Shown here one piece after another: positions 1 through 7,160 of a stretch of DNA of 51,388 nucleotides (positions within the stretch are counted from its first letter, which is position 1; every line of letters begins with the position of its first letter). The notes under the pieces are model-generated. The model was not told the origin of the DNA, did no database searches, and worked only from the letters and a program-made list of their open reading frames with translations. The stretch is from Moraxella nonliquefaciens (GTDB lineage: Bacteria > Pseudomonadota > Gammaproteobacteria > Pseudomonadales > Moraxellaceae). The translations under genes were made by a program, and so were the position numbers. Location of the stretch: contig NZ_LXTW01000035.1 in assembly GCF_001679005.1 (NCBI RefSeq), positions 1 to 51,388 on the forward strand. Direction: 5' to 3'.

Positions 1-50
1 TAGTATGTTTTTAAATAGTGATTCGTCTGTCGTCCAGCGAATGAGTACGT

Positions 51-78
51 ATTATACGCTTTTAAAATTTAATGTCAA
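51..78 (-). promoter_or_regulatory. Strong sigma-70 promoter reading leftward out of the window (downstream of a tandem pair)
   Basis: On the minus strand the -35 is a perfect TTGACA (73-78) and the -10 a perfect TATAAT (51-56), 16 bases apart. No gene follows inside the window, so the transcript leaves at position 1. With the second promoter about 145 bases upstream, it resembles the P1/P2 pairs of rRNA or tRNA operons. The identity of the downstream gene is inference. Confidence 0.7.
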
Positions 79-195
79 GCATTTTTTTCAAAATTTTTAA
101 AGTTTTTTATGATGTTGTTTTAACACCTTTTTATTAACTTTAAATTATTGAAAGTAAACAAGCTTTTGATTAGCTTGTCTGCCTGGGTGGTGCGT

Positions 196-223
196 ATTAT
201 ACAGGATAGTTTTGGGTTGTAAA
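196..223 (-). promoter_or_regulatory. Upstream member of tandem stable-RNA-type promoters
   Basis: On the minus strand TTTACA (218-223) and TATAAT (196-201) are separated by 16 bases. The bases from the -10 onward, TATAATACGCACCAC, are identical to those of the tRNA-Phe promoter at 48150-48177. A GC-rich ACGCACC discriminator is typical of stringently controlled stable-RNA promoters. This supports an rRNA or tRNA operon to the left of the window. Confidence 0.7.
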
Positions 224-246
224 GTCTTTTTGTGGTAATTTTTTAA

Positions 247-281
247 AAATATTTATAAGTTATTGATTTTTATAAATATTT
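247..281 (-). terminator. AT-only hairpin at the end of the FKBP gene
   Basis: A perfect 12-bp inverted repeat, AAATATTTATAA (247-258) and TTATAAATATTT (270-281), overlaps the FKBP stop codon and is followed on the minus strand by a T/A-rich run. It is all A/T, so as a terminator it would be weak. It may separate the FKBP operon from the strong promoters just downstream. Confidence 0.45.
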
Positions 282-678
282 AATCTCTTGTTTTGACATC
301 AATCAGCTCAATCTCAAACACCAAATCCGAATTGGGCGGAATCTTACCCACCGAACGCTCGCCATAGCCCAAAAAAGCAGGAACGATAAGCCGTCTTTTT
401 CCACCAACTCTCATCGGCTCGCACGCTGGCAAATCCACGCTTATACCCCATTTGGCAAGCAGTTTTTCGCCAATCTCGCTCCCCAATACGCCCAAATCCC
501 AACCCTTAATCACACGCCCTATACCGATGACAGTCTCAAAGGCTTGTCCACGGCTGTGCGATGAGTCAAACTCACTGCCGTCCGTTAGTGCACCTGTGTA
601 GTGAGCCATGATTAACGCCCCACGCTCGCATATTTTGCCTGTGCCGATGACAAGGTCAATAATTTCAAATTTGCTCAT
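280..678 (-). CDS. FKBP-type peptidyl-prolyl cis-trans isomerase
   Basis: The 132-residue protein reads as a single FKBP domain, which catalyses cis-trans isomerisation of Xaa-Pro bonds during protein folding. The N-terminal GTG...VxxHYTG-type strand is seen as LIMAHYTGALTDGSEFDSS, then the central VIKGWDLGVLGSEIG, and the C-terminal FLGYGER...IPPNSDLVFEIELIDV. There is no signal peptide, so it should be cytoplasmic. About 20 extra residues (GEKLLAKWGISVDLPACEP) sit between the GWD segment and the conserved MRVGGKRRL strand, in the flap region; their role is unknown. The start codon overlaps the stop of the DUF1653 gene read from the other side only in the sense that the two genes share an ATGA, indicating co-transcription with it. 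Confidence 0.85.
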   Translation of the reverse strand: MSKFEIIDLVIGTGKICERGALIMAHYTGALTDGSEFDSSHSRGQAFETVIGIGRVIKGWDLGVLGSEIGEKLLAKWGISVDLPACEPMRVGGKRRLIVPAFLGYGERSVGKIPPNSDLVFEIELIDVKTRD

Positions 679-902
679 GATAGCTCCTTAACAAGCTCAA
701 AACGGGGCAAAGCCTTGCCATCAATCGTTACACTTTCACAAAATATCGTCAAAGGGCGTACCCACACCCTATAATCGCCATATAAGGCACGATAGACGAC
801 AAGGGTCTCTTCGGTCTCGGAGTGGCAGGCGGTGTGTAGCACTTGATAAAGGTTACCTTTGTAATGGCGGTAGATGCCTGTTTTTAAATTTACGTCATTC
901 AT
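675..902 (-). CDS. DUF1653 family protein
   Basis: A 75-residue protein of the small DUF1653 family. It shows the family pattern GIYRHYKGNLYQVL at the N-terminus, then an acidic TEETLVVYRALYGDY segment, and a WVRPLTIFCESV segment near the C-terminus. The biochemical function of the family is not established. The length is normal and there is no signal peptide or membrane segment. Its end overlaps the start of the downstream FKBP gene by four bases and its start overlaps the end of the gene upstream (895-1380) by eight, so all are likely translated from one message. Confidence 0.8.
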   Translation of the reverse strand: MNDVNLKTGIYRHYKGNLYQVLHTACHSETEETLVVYRALYGDYRVWVRPLTIFCESVTIDGKALPRFELVKELS

Positions 903-1380
903 AATTCTGCACTTGATAGATTAACTTGCCATTAGTCTCAAGCCATTTTAATAGAAAATTTACATGAGCTATATCATTTTTGCATTTTTTTAACTGTCTT
1001 TCAACTTCAGATAATACTAATGGTATTTCAACAACCCATATTTGCTCAATCTCCAAATGATTTTTAAAAATACCGAAATAAAATGTATGATTTCTAGTTA
1101 TTCTTGATAGATTGCTTTTTGTAATCCTATCCATTTGAAAACTACAACCTTTATTTGTTTTTGTATTAACTCTTCTAATGCTAGCCAAATATTCATAAAA
1201 ATTACCGCTCTCATCTTTAGCGTCAGGAAGATCTTTTTGTGGTATAAGCTGATGACCTAATATCTCAGCCATGATCAATTCTTTTATAATGCCTGGTTGC
1301 AAAATATTTGAAATTCCATGACTTTTTTCAGCATAAAATTGTGCTTGTAACAACAAATCGATAATTTCTGATGATTTCAT
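895..1380 (-). CDS. Hypothetical protein, possibly nuclease-like
   Basis: I do not recognise this 161-residue protein with certainty. The middle carries KELIMAEILGH, then LPDAKDESGNFYEYLAS, then FQMDRI and RNHTFYFGIF. The D...YEYLxS arrangement followed by a DRI strand resembles the core of some PD-(D/E)XK restriction-type nucleases, but the expected lysine is leucine here, so catalysis is doubtful. The DNA is noticeably more AT-rich than tyrS and DUF1653 on either side, suggesting acquisition. It lies 8 bases downstream of the other unknown gene (1389-1793), so the two form a pair. It could be half of a toxin-immunity or restriction module. Confidence 0.55.
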   Translation of the reverse strand: MKSSEIIDLLLQAQFYAEKSHGISNILQPGIIKELIMAEILGHQLIPQKDLPDAKDESGNFYEYLASIRRVNTKTNKGCSFQMDRITKSNLSRITRNHTFYFGIFKNHLEIEQIWVVEIPLVLSEVERQLKKCKNDIAHVNFLLKWLETNGKLIYQVQNYE

Positions 1381-1388
1381 AATAATGT

Positions 1389-1793
1389 TTAGTTAATTAA
1401 CAAAAAATTCTCAATAAAATTTCTCACAGTAATATCTTTAATTTCACCTTCTAAAATATTCTTATTCAAGGCAATTATGTCATTATTGGTATCTCGCAGT
1501 ATGTAAATGTGATTTTTACCACCTATTTCATTAAATACCCCTACTACAAAATGATTGATTGATAGCTTATCAAATAAATAAGAATACTCATCATTTTCCA
1601 TATCACTTTTTTGGAAATAGCAAAAATTGAAAGTAATTAAAAATGGCTGAATATACTTCTGAGCTTCTTCAGCTGTAGCATGTCCACCTTGTAAAACTTT
1701 TGGTTTATTTAAAATCTCTTGGATTTGACTAGGGTTATTTTTATAAATAACCCCATAAATCTCTTGACCTGTTTTTAGAGAAACAACTTTCAT
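1389..1793 (-). CDS. Hypothetical protein
   Basis: A 134-residue protein with no family I recognise. It begins MKVVSLKTGQEIYGVIY and continues with an amphipathic NNPSQIQEILNKP segment. Its second half is a run of predicted strands (HFVVGVFNEIGGKNHIYILRD) ending in a hydrophobic helix. There is no signal peptide or transmembrane segment. It is the first gene of an AT-rich pair with 895-1380, about 14 bases downstream of the tyrS stop (1808). Because accessory pairs of this size often encode a toxin and its antidote, that is a possible role, but nothing in the sequence proves it. Confidence 0.55.
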   Translation of the reverse strand: MKVVSLKTGQEIYGVIYKNNPSQIQEILNKPKVLQGGHATAEEAQKYIQPFLITFNFCYFQKSDMENDEYSYLFDKLSINHFVVGVFNEIGGKNHIYILRDTNNDIIALNKNILEGEIKDITVRNFIENFLLIN

Positions 1794-1807
1794 TTTTTTA
1801 TCCTTGA

Positions 1808-3016
1808 TTACGCCACACTCACCCTAGCAAATGCCTTCTTCCCTGCCTGTACCACAACCGTTTGCCCCACGCTTAGGGCAAAACTTGCATCTACGACTTG
1901 CCCATCCACTTTGACCGCCCCACGAGATAGCATGTCTTTGGCTTGGGCGGAATTTTTGGCAAGACCTGCTTGGTTTAAGATTTGGGTGATGAATAATTTT
2001 TCTTGACCATTTAAAGATAAACTGACCTCTGGCAAATCCACAGGCAACTCGCCATCTGCCAAGCGATTACCTGCTGATTTATGGGCATTATCAGCAGCAT
2101 CTTTATCATGAAAACGCTCAATGAGTTCTAGGGCTAGGATTTTCTTCAACTCTTGGGGATTACGCCCATTTTTCATGTCATCAAGCAACGCATTAACCTC
2201 ACTCATTGGCTTAAAGCTTAAAAGTTCAAAGTAGCGAGCGATGAGCGTGTCAGGCATGGATAGGATTTTTTGGTACATAACCCCAGCGGGTTCATCAATA
2301 CCAATATAATTACCCAAAGATTTGCTCATTTTTTGCACACCATCCAAGCCTTCTAAGATTGGCATGGTAATACATACCTGTGGTTCTTTGCCATAGCGAG
2401 CTTGTAGGGTACGCCCCATCAACAAATTAAAGGTTTGGTCAGTTCCGCCCAGTTCCACATCAGCATCCATGGCAATACTGTCATAACCTTGCACAAGTGG
2501 ATATAAAAATTCGTGAATGGCGATGGGGGTTTGACTGTTATAGCGTTTTGAAAAATCATCACGCTCTAACATACGAGACACGGTAAGCTGACTGGCGAGC
2601 TGTATCATGTCCCCTGCACTCATTTTGCCAAACCAGTCGGAGTTGAACATAATGGTGGTTTTGTCTTTGTCTAGGATTTTAAAGACTTGCTTGGCGTAGG
2701 TTTCGGCATTTGCCTTGACCTGCTCTTCGGACAGGGGCGGACGAGTGGCGTTTTTGCCAGACGGATCGCCAATGCGAGCGGTGTAATCGCCAATCAAAAA
2801 CAGCACTTCATGCCCCAATTCTTGAAAAGCACGCAGTTTGTTAAGCACGACCGTATGACCAAAATGTAAGTCAGGGGCAGTGGGGTCCATGCCAAGTTTG
2901 ATACGCAAAGGGCGACCTTTGGCGAGTTTTTTTAACAAATCTTCTTCGGAATAAATCTCCACCACGCCACGTTTTAGAAGTTCAAGTTGTTCGGCAGGGG
3001 GTAAAAAATTTGACAT
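1808..3016 (-). CDS. tyrS: Tyrosyl-tRNA synthetase
   Basis: Class I aminoacyl-tRNA synthetase that charges tRNA-Tyr with tyrosine in the cytoplasm. The 402-residue protein has the HIGH-type motif as HFGH at residues 51-54 within DPTAPDLHFGHTVVL, and the KMSKS motif at 228-232 followed by LGNYIG. Between them is the tyrosine-binding region (QGYDSIAMDADVELGGTDQ). Residues from about 335 to the end form an S4-type RNA-binding domain with the phrase AKDMLSRGAVKVDGQVV. Length and layout match the bacterial TyrZ-like subgroup. The two AT-rich unknown genes follow closely downstream, so they may be read through from it. Confidence 0.96.
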   Translation of the reverse strand: MSNFLPPAEQLELLKRGVVEIYSEEDLLKKLAKGRPLRIKLGMDPTAPDLHFGHTVVLNKLRAFQELGHEVLFLIGDYTARIGDPSGKNATRPPLSEEQVKANAETYAKQVFKILDKDKTTIMFNSDWFGKMSAGDMIQLASQLTVSRMLERDDFSKRYNSQTPIAIHEFLYPLVQGYDSIAMDADVELGGTDQTFNLLMGRTLQARYGKEPQVCITMPILEGLDGVQKMSKSLGNYIGIDEPAGVMYQKILSMPDTLIARYFELLSFKPMSEVNALLDDMKNGRNPQELKKILALELIERFHDKDAADNAHKSAGNRLADGELPVDLPEVSLSLNGQEKLFITQILNQAGLAKNSAQAKDMLSRGAVKVDGQVVDASFALSVGQTVVVQAGKKAFARVSVA

Positions 3017-3081
3017 GGGACACCTTTGTCATATAAAGAAAAATTGTGTTAGTATAGCAAATTTACCCCCATTTTAAAAAC

Positions 3082-3112
3082 AAAAAATAGCCCCGAATTG
3101 GAGCTATTTTTT
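3082..3112. terminator. Bidirectional rho-independent terminator
   Basis: AAAAAATAGC (3082-3091) pairs with GCTATTTTTT (3103-3112) across an 11-base loop. A-tract and T-tract flank the stem on both strands, so it can stop transcription in either direction. It isolates tyrS from the mobile DNA to its right. Confidence 0.75.
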
Positions 3113-3201
3113 GTCTGATATGTGATAATAAATTTCCTTCAAAACTAGGGCAAAAAACAGCTACTTGAAATCTACCTAAATCTACTCTATAATGTGTAAT
3201 T

Positions 3202-3264
3202 ATGAATAGATTGATTGGTATTAACGAAGCTGCAAAACGGCTGGGTGTCTCTATCTCAACAATA
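3202..3264 (+). pseudogene. N-terminal fragment of an IS607-type serine recombinase (tnpA)
   Basis: The first 21 codons, MNRLIGINEAAKRLGVSIST and one more, match the MerR-like helix-turn-helix start of IS607-family transposases, which continue with RRW and a serine-recombinase domain. The reading is cut exactly where the IS5-like element begins at 3265. The rest of the recombinase is not found on the other side of that element, so a deletion accompanied or followed the insertion. Confidence 0.6.
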
Positions 3265-4163
3265 GACCCCTTTCCAAACCAACAACACATCATGTTATAA
3301 TACCCATTTAACCTTAAAAAACCAAGACATGACACCCAAGCAAGCTGAAAAACTAAACGACAGTGAGTTTAAACGATACTTTGGTATAAAAAGAACTACT
3401 TATCAACACATGCTTACAATACTACAAGAAGCCTACAATGAACAACATAAAAAAGGCGGTAGAAAAGCCAAAATTAGCCCAGAGAGTAAACTTGTCATAA
3501 CCTTAAACTACTACAGAGAATACCGCAGTCAATTTCACATAGCCCAAGACTTTGGTATTACTAAAAGTGCTGTGTGCAAGGCAATTAAATGGGTGGAAGG
3601 TATACTCATCAATCACAAAGACTTTGCCTTGCCAGGTAAAAAAGCCTTATGGCAAGACAACAACCTTGAAACTGTACTCATTGATGCCACAGAAATCCCC
3701 ATAGAGAGACCTAAAAAAAGCAAAGGCGACAGTACTCAGGCAAAAAGAAACGTCATACCTTAAAAGCACAAATTGTTGTTGATAAAAAGAGTAAGAGAAT
3801 ACTATGCACCCATGTTGGTAGAGGAGGCATGCATGACTTTAAACTCTACCAATCATCAAAAATAACCATCAAACAAAGTATTTTGATTTAAGTAGATTCA
3901 GGCTATCAAGGCATACAACAAACTCATGCAAATAGCCAACTACCAAAGAAAAAGACAAAACTTAAACCTTTAACCAAAGCAGATAAAAAAGCAAATCGCA
4001 AGTTATCATCCAAGCGAGTAACCAATGAACATGTCATTGGGAAACTCAAGTGTTTTAAAATCTTATCATGTCGCTACCGCAATCGCAGAAAAAGATTTGG
4101 ATTAAGGGTGAATCTAATTTCTGCGATTTATAATTTTGAGCTGGGGTAGTTTGGAAAGAGGTC
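3265..4163 (+). mobile_element. IS5-like insertion sequence with degenerate transposase, 899 bp
   Basis: The terminal inverted repeats are 15 bp with one mismatch: GACCCCTTTCCAAAC at 3265-3279 and its complement GACCTCTTTCCAAAC at 4149-4163. A TA dinucleotide flanks each end, consistent with a 2-bp target duplication. The single gene inside encodes a DDE transposase with an N-terminal helix-turn-helix (DDE_Tnp_4 type). Sequences on the two sides do not join into one gene, so the region was rearranged after or during insertion. Confidence 0.8.
3329..4149 (+). pseudogene. IS5-like DDE transposase, frameshifted and with a premature stop
   Basis: The first 144 codons run from MTPKQAEKLNDSEFKRYFG through an HTH segment (FGITKSAVCKAIKWVEG) to the first catalytic aspartate region (TVLIDATEIPIERP). 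The rest is in the -1 frame after a run of seven A (3713-3719), reading RRQYSGKKKRHTLKAQIVVD, then VDSGYQG with the second aspartate, and HVIGKLKCFKI near the catalytic glutamate. An A7 run is a known type of slippage site in IS elements, so the frameshift may be natural. The in-frame TAA at 3889-3891, just before VDSGYQG, is not explained that way and probably kills the enzyme. Confidence 0.75.
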
Positions 4164-4461
4164 TATTTTAAACAAACAGACCCTGCTGTTATTGACACGG
4201 CAAAGTTTTTATTATCAAAAAAATATCGTGGGTGGCAATGCGTTAACGCTAAAAGATTTAAATGGAAATCCCATTGTATTTAGCAAATGGAAGCTCATCA
4301 GCAAAACGCTTATCCAAAGGCATGATTATGTCTATGAAAATTTGGTGGAAAAACTAGACAATGCTTCTTCTATTGATAAAGGTTTTATTGCCAAACCTAT
4401 TCCACCTGATTATCCAGAAATCTATTTTTTGGAAATAAGTGAGCAAGAAAATGAAATTTGA
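4164..4461 (+). pseudogene. C-terminal fragment of an unidentified (probably restriction-modification) protein, frameshifted
   Basis: From 4167 the frame reads FKQTDPAVIDTAKFLLSKKY. At GGG (4230-4232) one base is in excess, and the sequence continues in another frame as GNALTLKDLNGNPIVFSKW up to the stop at 4459-4461. The start is removed by the IS5-like element. I do not recognise the family. The next two fragments are methyltransferase-like, and this one overlaps the start of the first of them, so it was probably the upstream gene of the same restriction-modification locus. It is AT-rich. Confidence 0.5.
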
Positions 4462-4759
4462 TGTCATTAAAGATGTGAATTTAGAAAGAAATCTAAATTT
4501 ATTTGAAAGTTTATATAATGATAATGTGTTAGATTGTCTTGATATGTTAAATAGTGATGACAATTTAACAAAAGAAGTAATCAACAGGGTCTTGGATTTG
4601 TTTTCTAGTGATATTTGGTCTAATCCGAATATCAAGTTTTTGGATAATAATTGTAAATCTCAAATATTTATGAGTGAAGTAATTAAAAGACTGGATAAGG
4701 GATTAGAAAGACAAATCCCTGATAGAAAAACTCGTATTAATCATATTTTAAAAAATTAG
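4439..4759 (+). pseudogene. Degenerate copy of a methyltransferase N-terminal domain
   Basis: About 106 codons (GTG start at 4439 or ATG at 4451). From residue 25 on it aligns clearly with the next fragment (4820-5233): VLDCLDMLNSDDNLT against VLDCLSSLSNDEVFT, and IKRLDKGLERQIPDRK with RINHILKN against the matching segment there. Motif I, which is FLDPVCKSGVF in the neighbour, has become FLDNNCKSQIF, so S-adenosylmethionine binding is unlikely. It stops right after ILKN, where the neighbour continues. The start overlaps the end of the preceding fragment. It is either a decayed tandem duplicate or, less likely, a short protein with a new role. Confidence 0.6.
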
Positions 4760-4819
4760 ATAATAAATGAAAGCTGTAATATCGGTTTTGATGTAACCAT
4801 AAATAAAGGTAATTTATAA

Positions 4820-5233
4820 ATGGAAAATTCAAACTTTCAAATAGACAGCAACATCACAAAAGACCTAGATGCCATTCAACAAGGTCAATTATCGCTATTT
4901 GAATTGGGCTATAACCCTGATGTGCTGGATTGTTTATCCAGTCTGTCTAATGATGAAGTGTTTACATCGCCAAAACTTGCCAATCAAATGCTGGATTTAT
5001 TGCCAAATGAATTATGGTCAAATCCAAAGGCGACATTCTTAGACCCTGTGTGTAAATCTGGGGTATTTTTGCGTGAAATTGTCAAACGCTTGGATAAAGG
5101 CTTAAAAAATCAAATACCAGATAAACAAACTCGCATTAACCACATTTTAAAAAATCAAGTTTTTGGAAGTACTGCCACGTATGTAGGTAGCTTTGACCGA
5201 TATTTGCATAAAAACTCCTTTGCTGGTGAAAGG
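4820..5233 (+). pseudogene. N-terminal fragment of an Eco57I-like DNA adenine methyltransferase
   Basis: The open frame starts MENSNFQIDSN and carries ELGYNPDVLDCLSSLSNDEVF, split here as it would be in full-length enzymes by the target-positioning helix, then FLDPVCKSGVFLREI, a recognisable methyltransferase motif I (S-adenosylmethionine binding), ending RINHILKNQVFG at about codon 115. Family members normally run for several hundred more residues with the NPPY catalytic motif, all missing here. After VFG the sequence is unrelated, and from about 5236 the same frame only runs antisense through the cation transporter gene. The gene is therefore a truncated relic. Confidence 0.65.
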
Positions 5234-5235
5234 AA

Positions 5236-6036
5236 TTATTTTGCCAATTTTAAAATATTTCTGGCACCAAATAGTACAATGACAAAGATAATCATGCCAA
5301 TGATTAAATCAGGATAGCTAGAATGAGTCAATAACGTCAATGCTCCCGCCGCTATCACACCGATATTGATGATAATGTCATTGGATGTAAAAATCATGCT
5401 GGCTTTGATATGGATTTCTTTATTTTGATTTTTGCTCAGTAGATATAAGCACAGCCAGTTTGCAATCAATGCCAAAAATGCCGTGCCAATCATCAGTTGA
5501 TAATTGGGCAGCTGCTCAGCACCGATAAAACGCCTAATCACTTCTATCACCCCAAATAACGCCAATATTATCTGCGTTATCCCCGCCAAAAATGCCACAC
5601 GTTTTTTATACGCCAGCGTCATACCAATGGCTGATAGCGCCAATATATAGACAAAGCTGTCCGCCAGCATATCTAGACTATCAGCAATCAGCCCCATAGA
5701 ATTAGCAAAAATACCAACCGAACACTCTATGATAAAAAACACAAAGTTAATCATGAGCACTTGATATAATAATCTTTTTTCTAAGCGCTCATCAGGCTTA
5801 TTAAACACTATCTTATCAACAATCACTTCGGTGGAAATGATATGACTATCAAAATTAAGCGGTTCAAGTACTTGTAAAATCGTTGTATCTTGATTATCGT
5901 GATAGACGGTTAAGCACCGCCCAGCAATATCAAACTGTAATTCATAAATATCAGACACATCTTTTAAACGCATGCGAATGAGCTGCTCTTCGGACGGGCA
6001 GTCCATTTTGGCAATGTTAAAAATGGTCTTTTTCAT
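5236..6036 (-). CDS. CDF-family cation transporter with N-terminal metal-binding-like domain
   Basis: The 266-residue protein is a cation diffusion facilitator, a proton-coupled exporter of divalent metals in the inner membrane. Residues 1-75 form a small heavy-metal-associated-like domain with the phrase IAKMDCPSEEQLIRMRL. From about 85 there are five to six membrane segments, with the metal-site aspartates in GLIADSLDMLADS and a second polar pair in FTSNDIIINIG. It lacks the long cytoplasmic C-terminal domain, ending NILKLAK. Its stop borders the methyltransferase fragment and its start borders an IS5 remnant, from which its ribosome-binding site (AAAGGAAC, seven to fourteen bases upstream) seems to come. 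The substrate cannot be read from the sequence. Confidence 0.8.
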   Translation of the reverse strand: MKKTIFNIAKMDCPSEEQLIRMRLKDVSDIYELQFDIAGRCLTVYHDNQDTTILQVLEPLNFDSHIISTEVIVDKIVFNKPDERLEKRLLYQVLMINFVFFIIECSVGIFANSMGLIADSLDMLADSFVYILALSAIGMTLAYKKRVAFLAGITQIILALFGVIEVIRRFIGAEQLPNYQLMIGTAFLALIANWLCLYLLSKNQNKEIHIKASMIFTSNDIIINIGVIAAGALTLLTHSSYPDLIIGMIIFVIVLFGARNILKLAK

Positions 6037-6043
6037 CTATTTA

Positions 6044-6611
6044 GTTCCTTTTGAAATTGGATTATATGACAAACCCAACTTACGAAAGACTGTAGAAGGT
6101 GTATTGTATCGAATGAAAGTAGGCTTACCATGGCGAGACCTACCCAAATATTTTGGGAAACACAATACAGTTTACAAAGCTTTCAACCGTTGGTCAGCCA
6201 ATAACAAGCTCATTTTACTGTTTAACAAAGTAATAGACCAACCAAGCATGGAATGGGCCTTTATTGATGGTAGCTACATCAAAGCCCATCAACATAACAG
6301 TGGAGCAAACCCTAAAGACCAAGCGATTGCTAAAAGTTGTGGGGTAATACAACTAAAATACATTTAGCCGTTGATGTTCATGGTAATCCAATTACCTTTA
6401 TCATCACTGATGGCACAACCCATGACATCAAAATGGCAAAAGACTTGGTAGATAAAGTTGATTTAATCAATGTTGTCATGCTAAGTGCTGATAAAGGCTA
6501 TGATTCACAATTAAAGATTATCGAGCGATTGCCACACGCTTTGATAAGCTAAAAAGAAACTTTGAAAATAATGTGGCTCTAGCCTTTGCTTATCAATGGA
6601 TTAAGATATGA
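6044..6611 (+). pseudogene. Gutted IS5-family (IS427-like) transposase
   Basis: Transposase coding sequence runs from YDKPNLRKTVEGVLYRMK and GLPWRDLPKYFGKHNTVYK through the first catalytic segment WAFIDGSYIKAHQH. At GGGG (6341-6344) the frame shifts to GNTTKIHLAVDVHGNPI, then LSADKGYDSQ with the second aspartate. At about 6510 some 40 codons are missing and a third frame resumes with YRAIATRFDKLKRNFENN and ends AYQWIKI at 6611. The N-terminus and both terminal repeats are absent. This is a non-functional remnant lying against the cation transporter start. Confidence 0.75.
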
Positions 6612-6633
6612 ATGTTCAACAGACTCTAGTAAT

Positions 6634-6705
6634 CCGTTCGCCCTGAGCTTGTCGAAAGATGGCAGAAAACCGTTATGGTTCAACTTAGCTCAGAGCGAAT
6701 GATCT
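6634..6705. repeat. REP-like imperfect palindrome
   Basis: GTTCGCCCTGAGCTTGTCGA (6636-6655) is the well-known REP-type sequence found between genes of many bacteria. An imperfect inverted copy follows at 6679-6700, with the core AGCTCAGAGCGAA. Together they form a REP-style pair (BIME-like) downstream of the transposase remnant and the lysozyme inhibitor gene, where it could act as a transcript stabiliser. Confidence 0.55.
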
Positions 6706-6746
6706 TCTTTAATTTAGGGTTTTACAAGAAGTCTAATATAAAGATA

Positions 6747-7160
6747 TTAACCTTTGATTTTTTTGATGCTAACCACTCGGCAATCTTTGTGCATGATCTC
6801 GCTGGCAGGGTCTTGAATGCTTGCCAAACCTACTCTGTGGTAATTACCAAGCGTCAGAGCATCCACACCGAGTGTGTAGCTGTCTTCTTGACCAAAGAAA
6901 GTACCTGACACGTCTGAACGGGCAAGATTGATGGGCATGAAGCGATTTTTGCCACCAACAACTGCCTCAGCATAAGTTGGTTGGCTTTGCTCATTAAAGC
7001 CATATTTGACTGTCAATCTACCACCTGTGGCACAGGTATAATTTACTTGACGCACTTTTGTGGTATCTCTGACGGCTTGTTTGTGGTCTAAGATATCACT
7101 TGCGTGCGAAACAGTAGCAACCAATGCTAGGGCAGGAACAAGAGCCTTTAAAAATTTCAT
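6747..7160 (-). CDS. Acp-type (adhesin complex protein) surface lysozyme inhibitor
   Basis: The 137-residue protein begins with a signal peptide, MKFLKALVPALALVATVSHA, predicted to be cut before SDI, so it is exported to the periplasm or surface. The mature part resembles the Neisseria Acp family: VNYTCATGGRLTVKYGFNE, then TYAEAVVGGKN with MPINLARSD, TFFGQEDSYTLG, and a closing HKDC. Two cysteines, in YTC and KDC, are positioned to form the family disulfide. In Neisseria, Acp inhibits C-type lysozyme and contributes to adhesion; function here is inferred from that likeness. The 291 bases upstream to anmK hold only AT-rich divergent promoter sequence. Confidence 0.75.
   Translation of the reverse strand: MKFLKALVPALALVATVSHASDILDHKQAVRDTTKVRQVNYTCATGGRLTVKYGFNEQSQPTYAEAVVGGKNRFMPINLARSDVSGTFFGQEDSYTLGVDALTLGNYHRVGLASIQDPASEIMHKDCRVVSIKKIKG

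Noticed and set aside
3063..3335. Open frame of 90 codons on the minus strand between tyrS and the IS5-like element
   Set aside because: It crosses the terminator, the antisense of the IS607 recombinase fragment and the IS inverted repeat, and has no family resemblance.
5236..5317. Extension of the methyltransferase fragment past 5233
   Set aside because: From here the frame is only antisense to the conserved C-terminus of the cation transporter.
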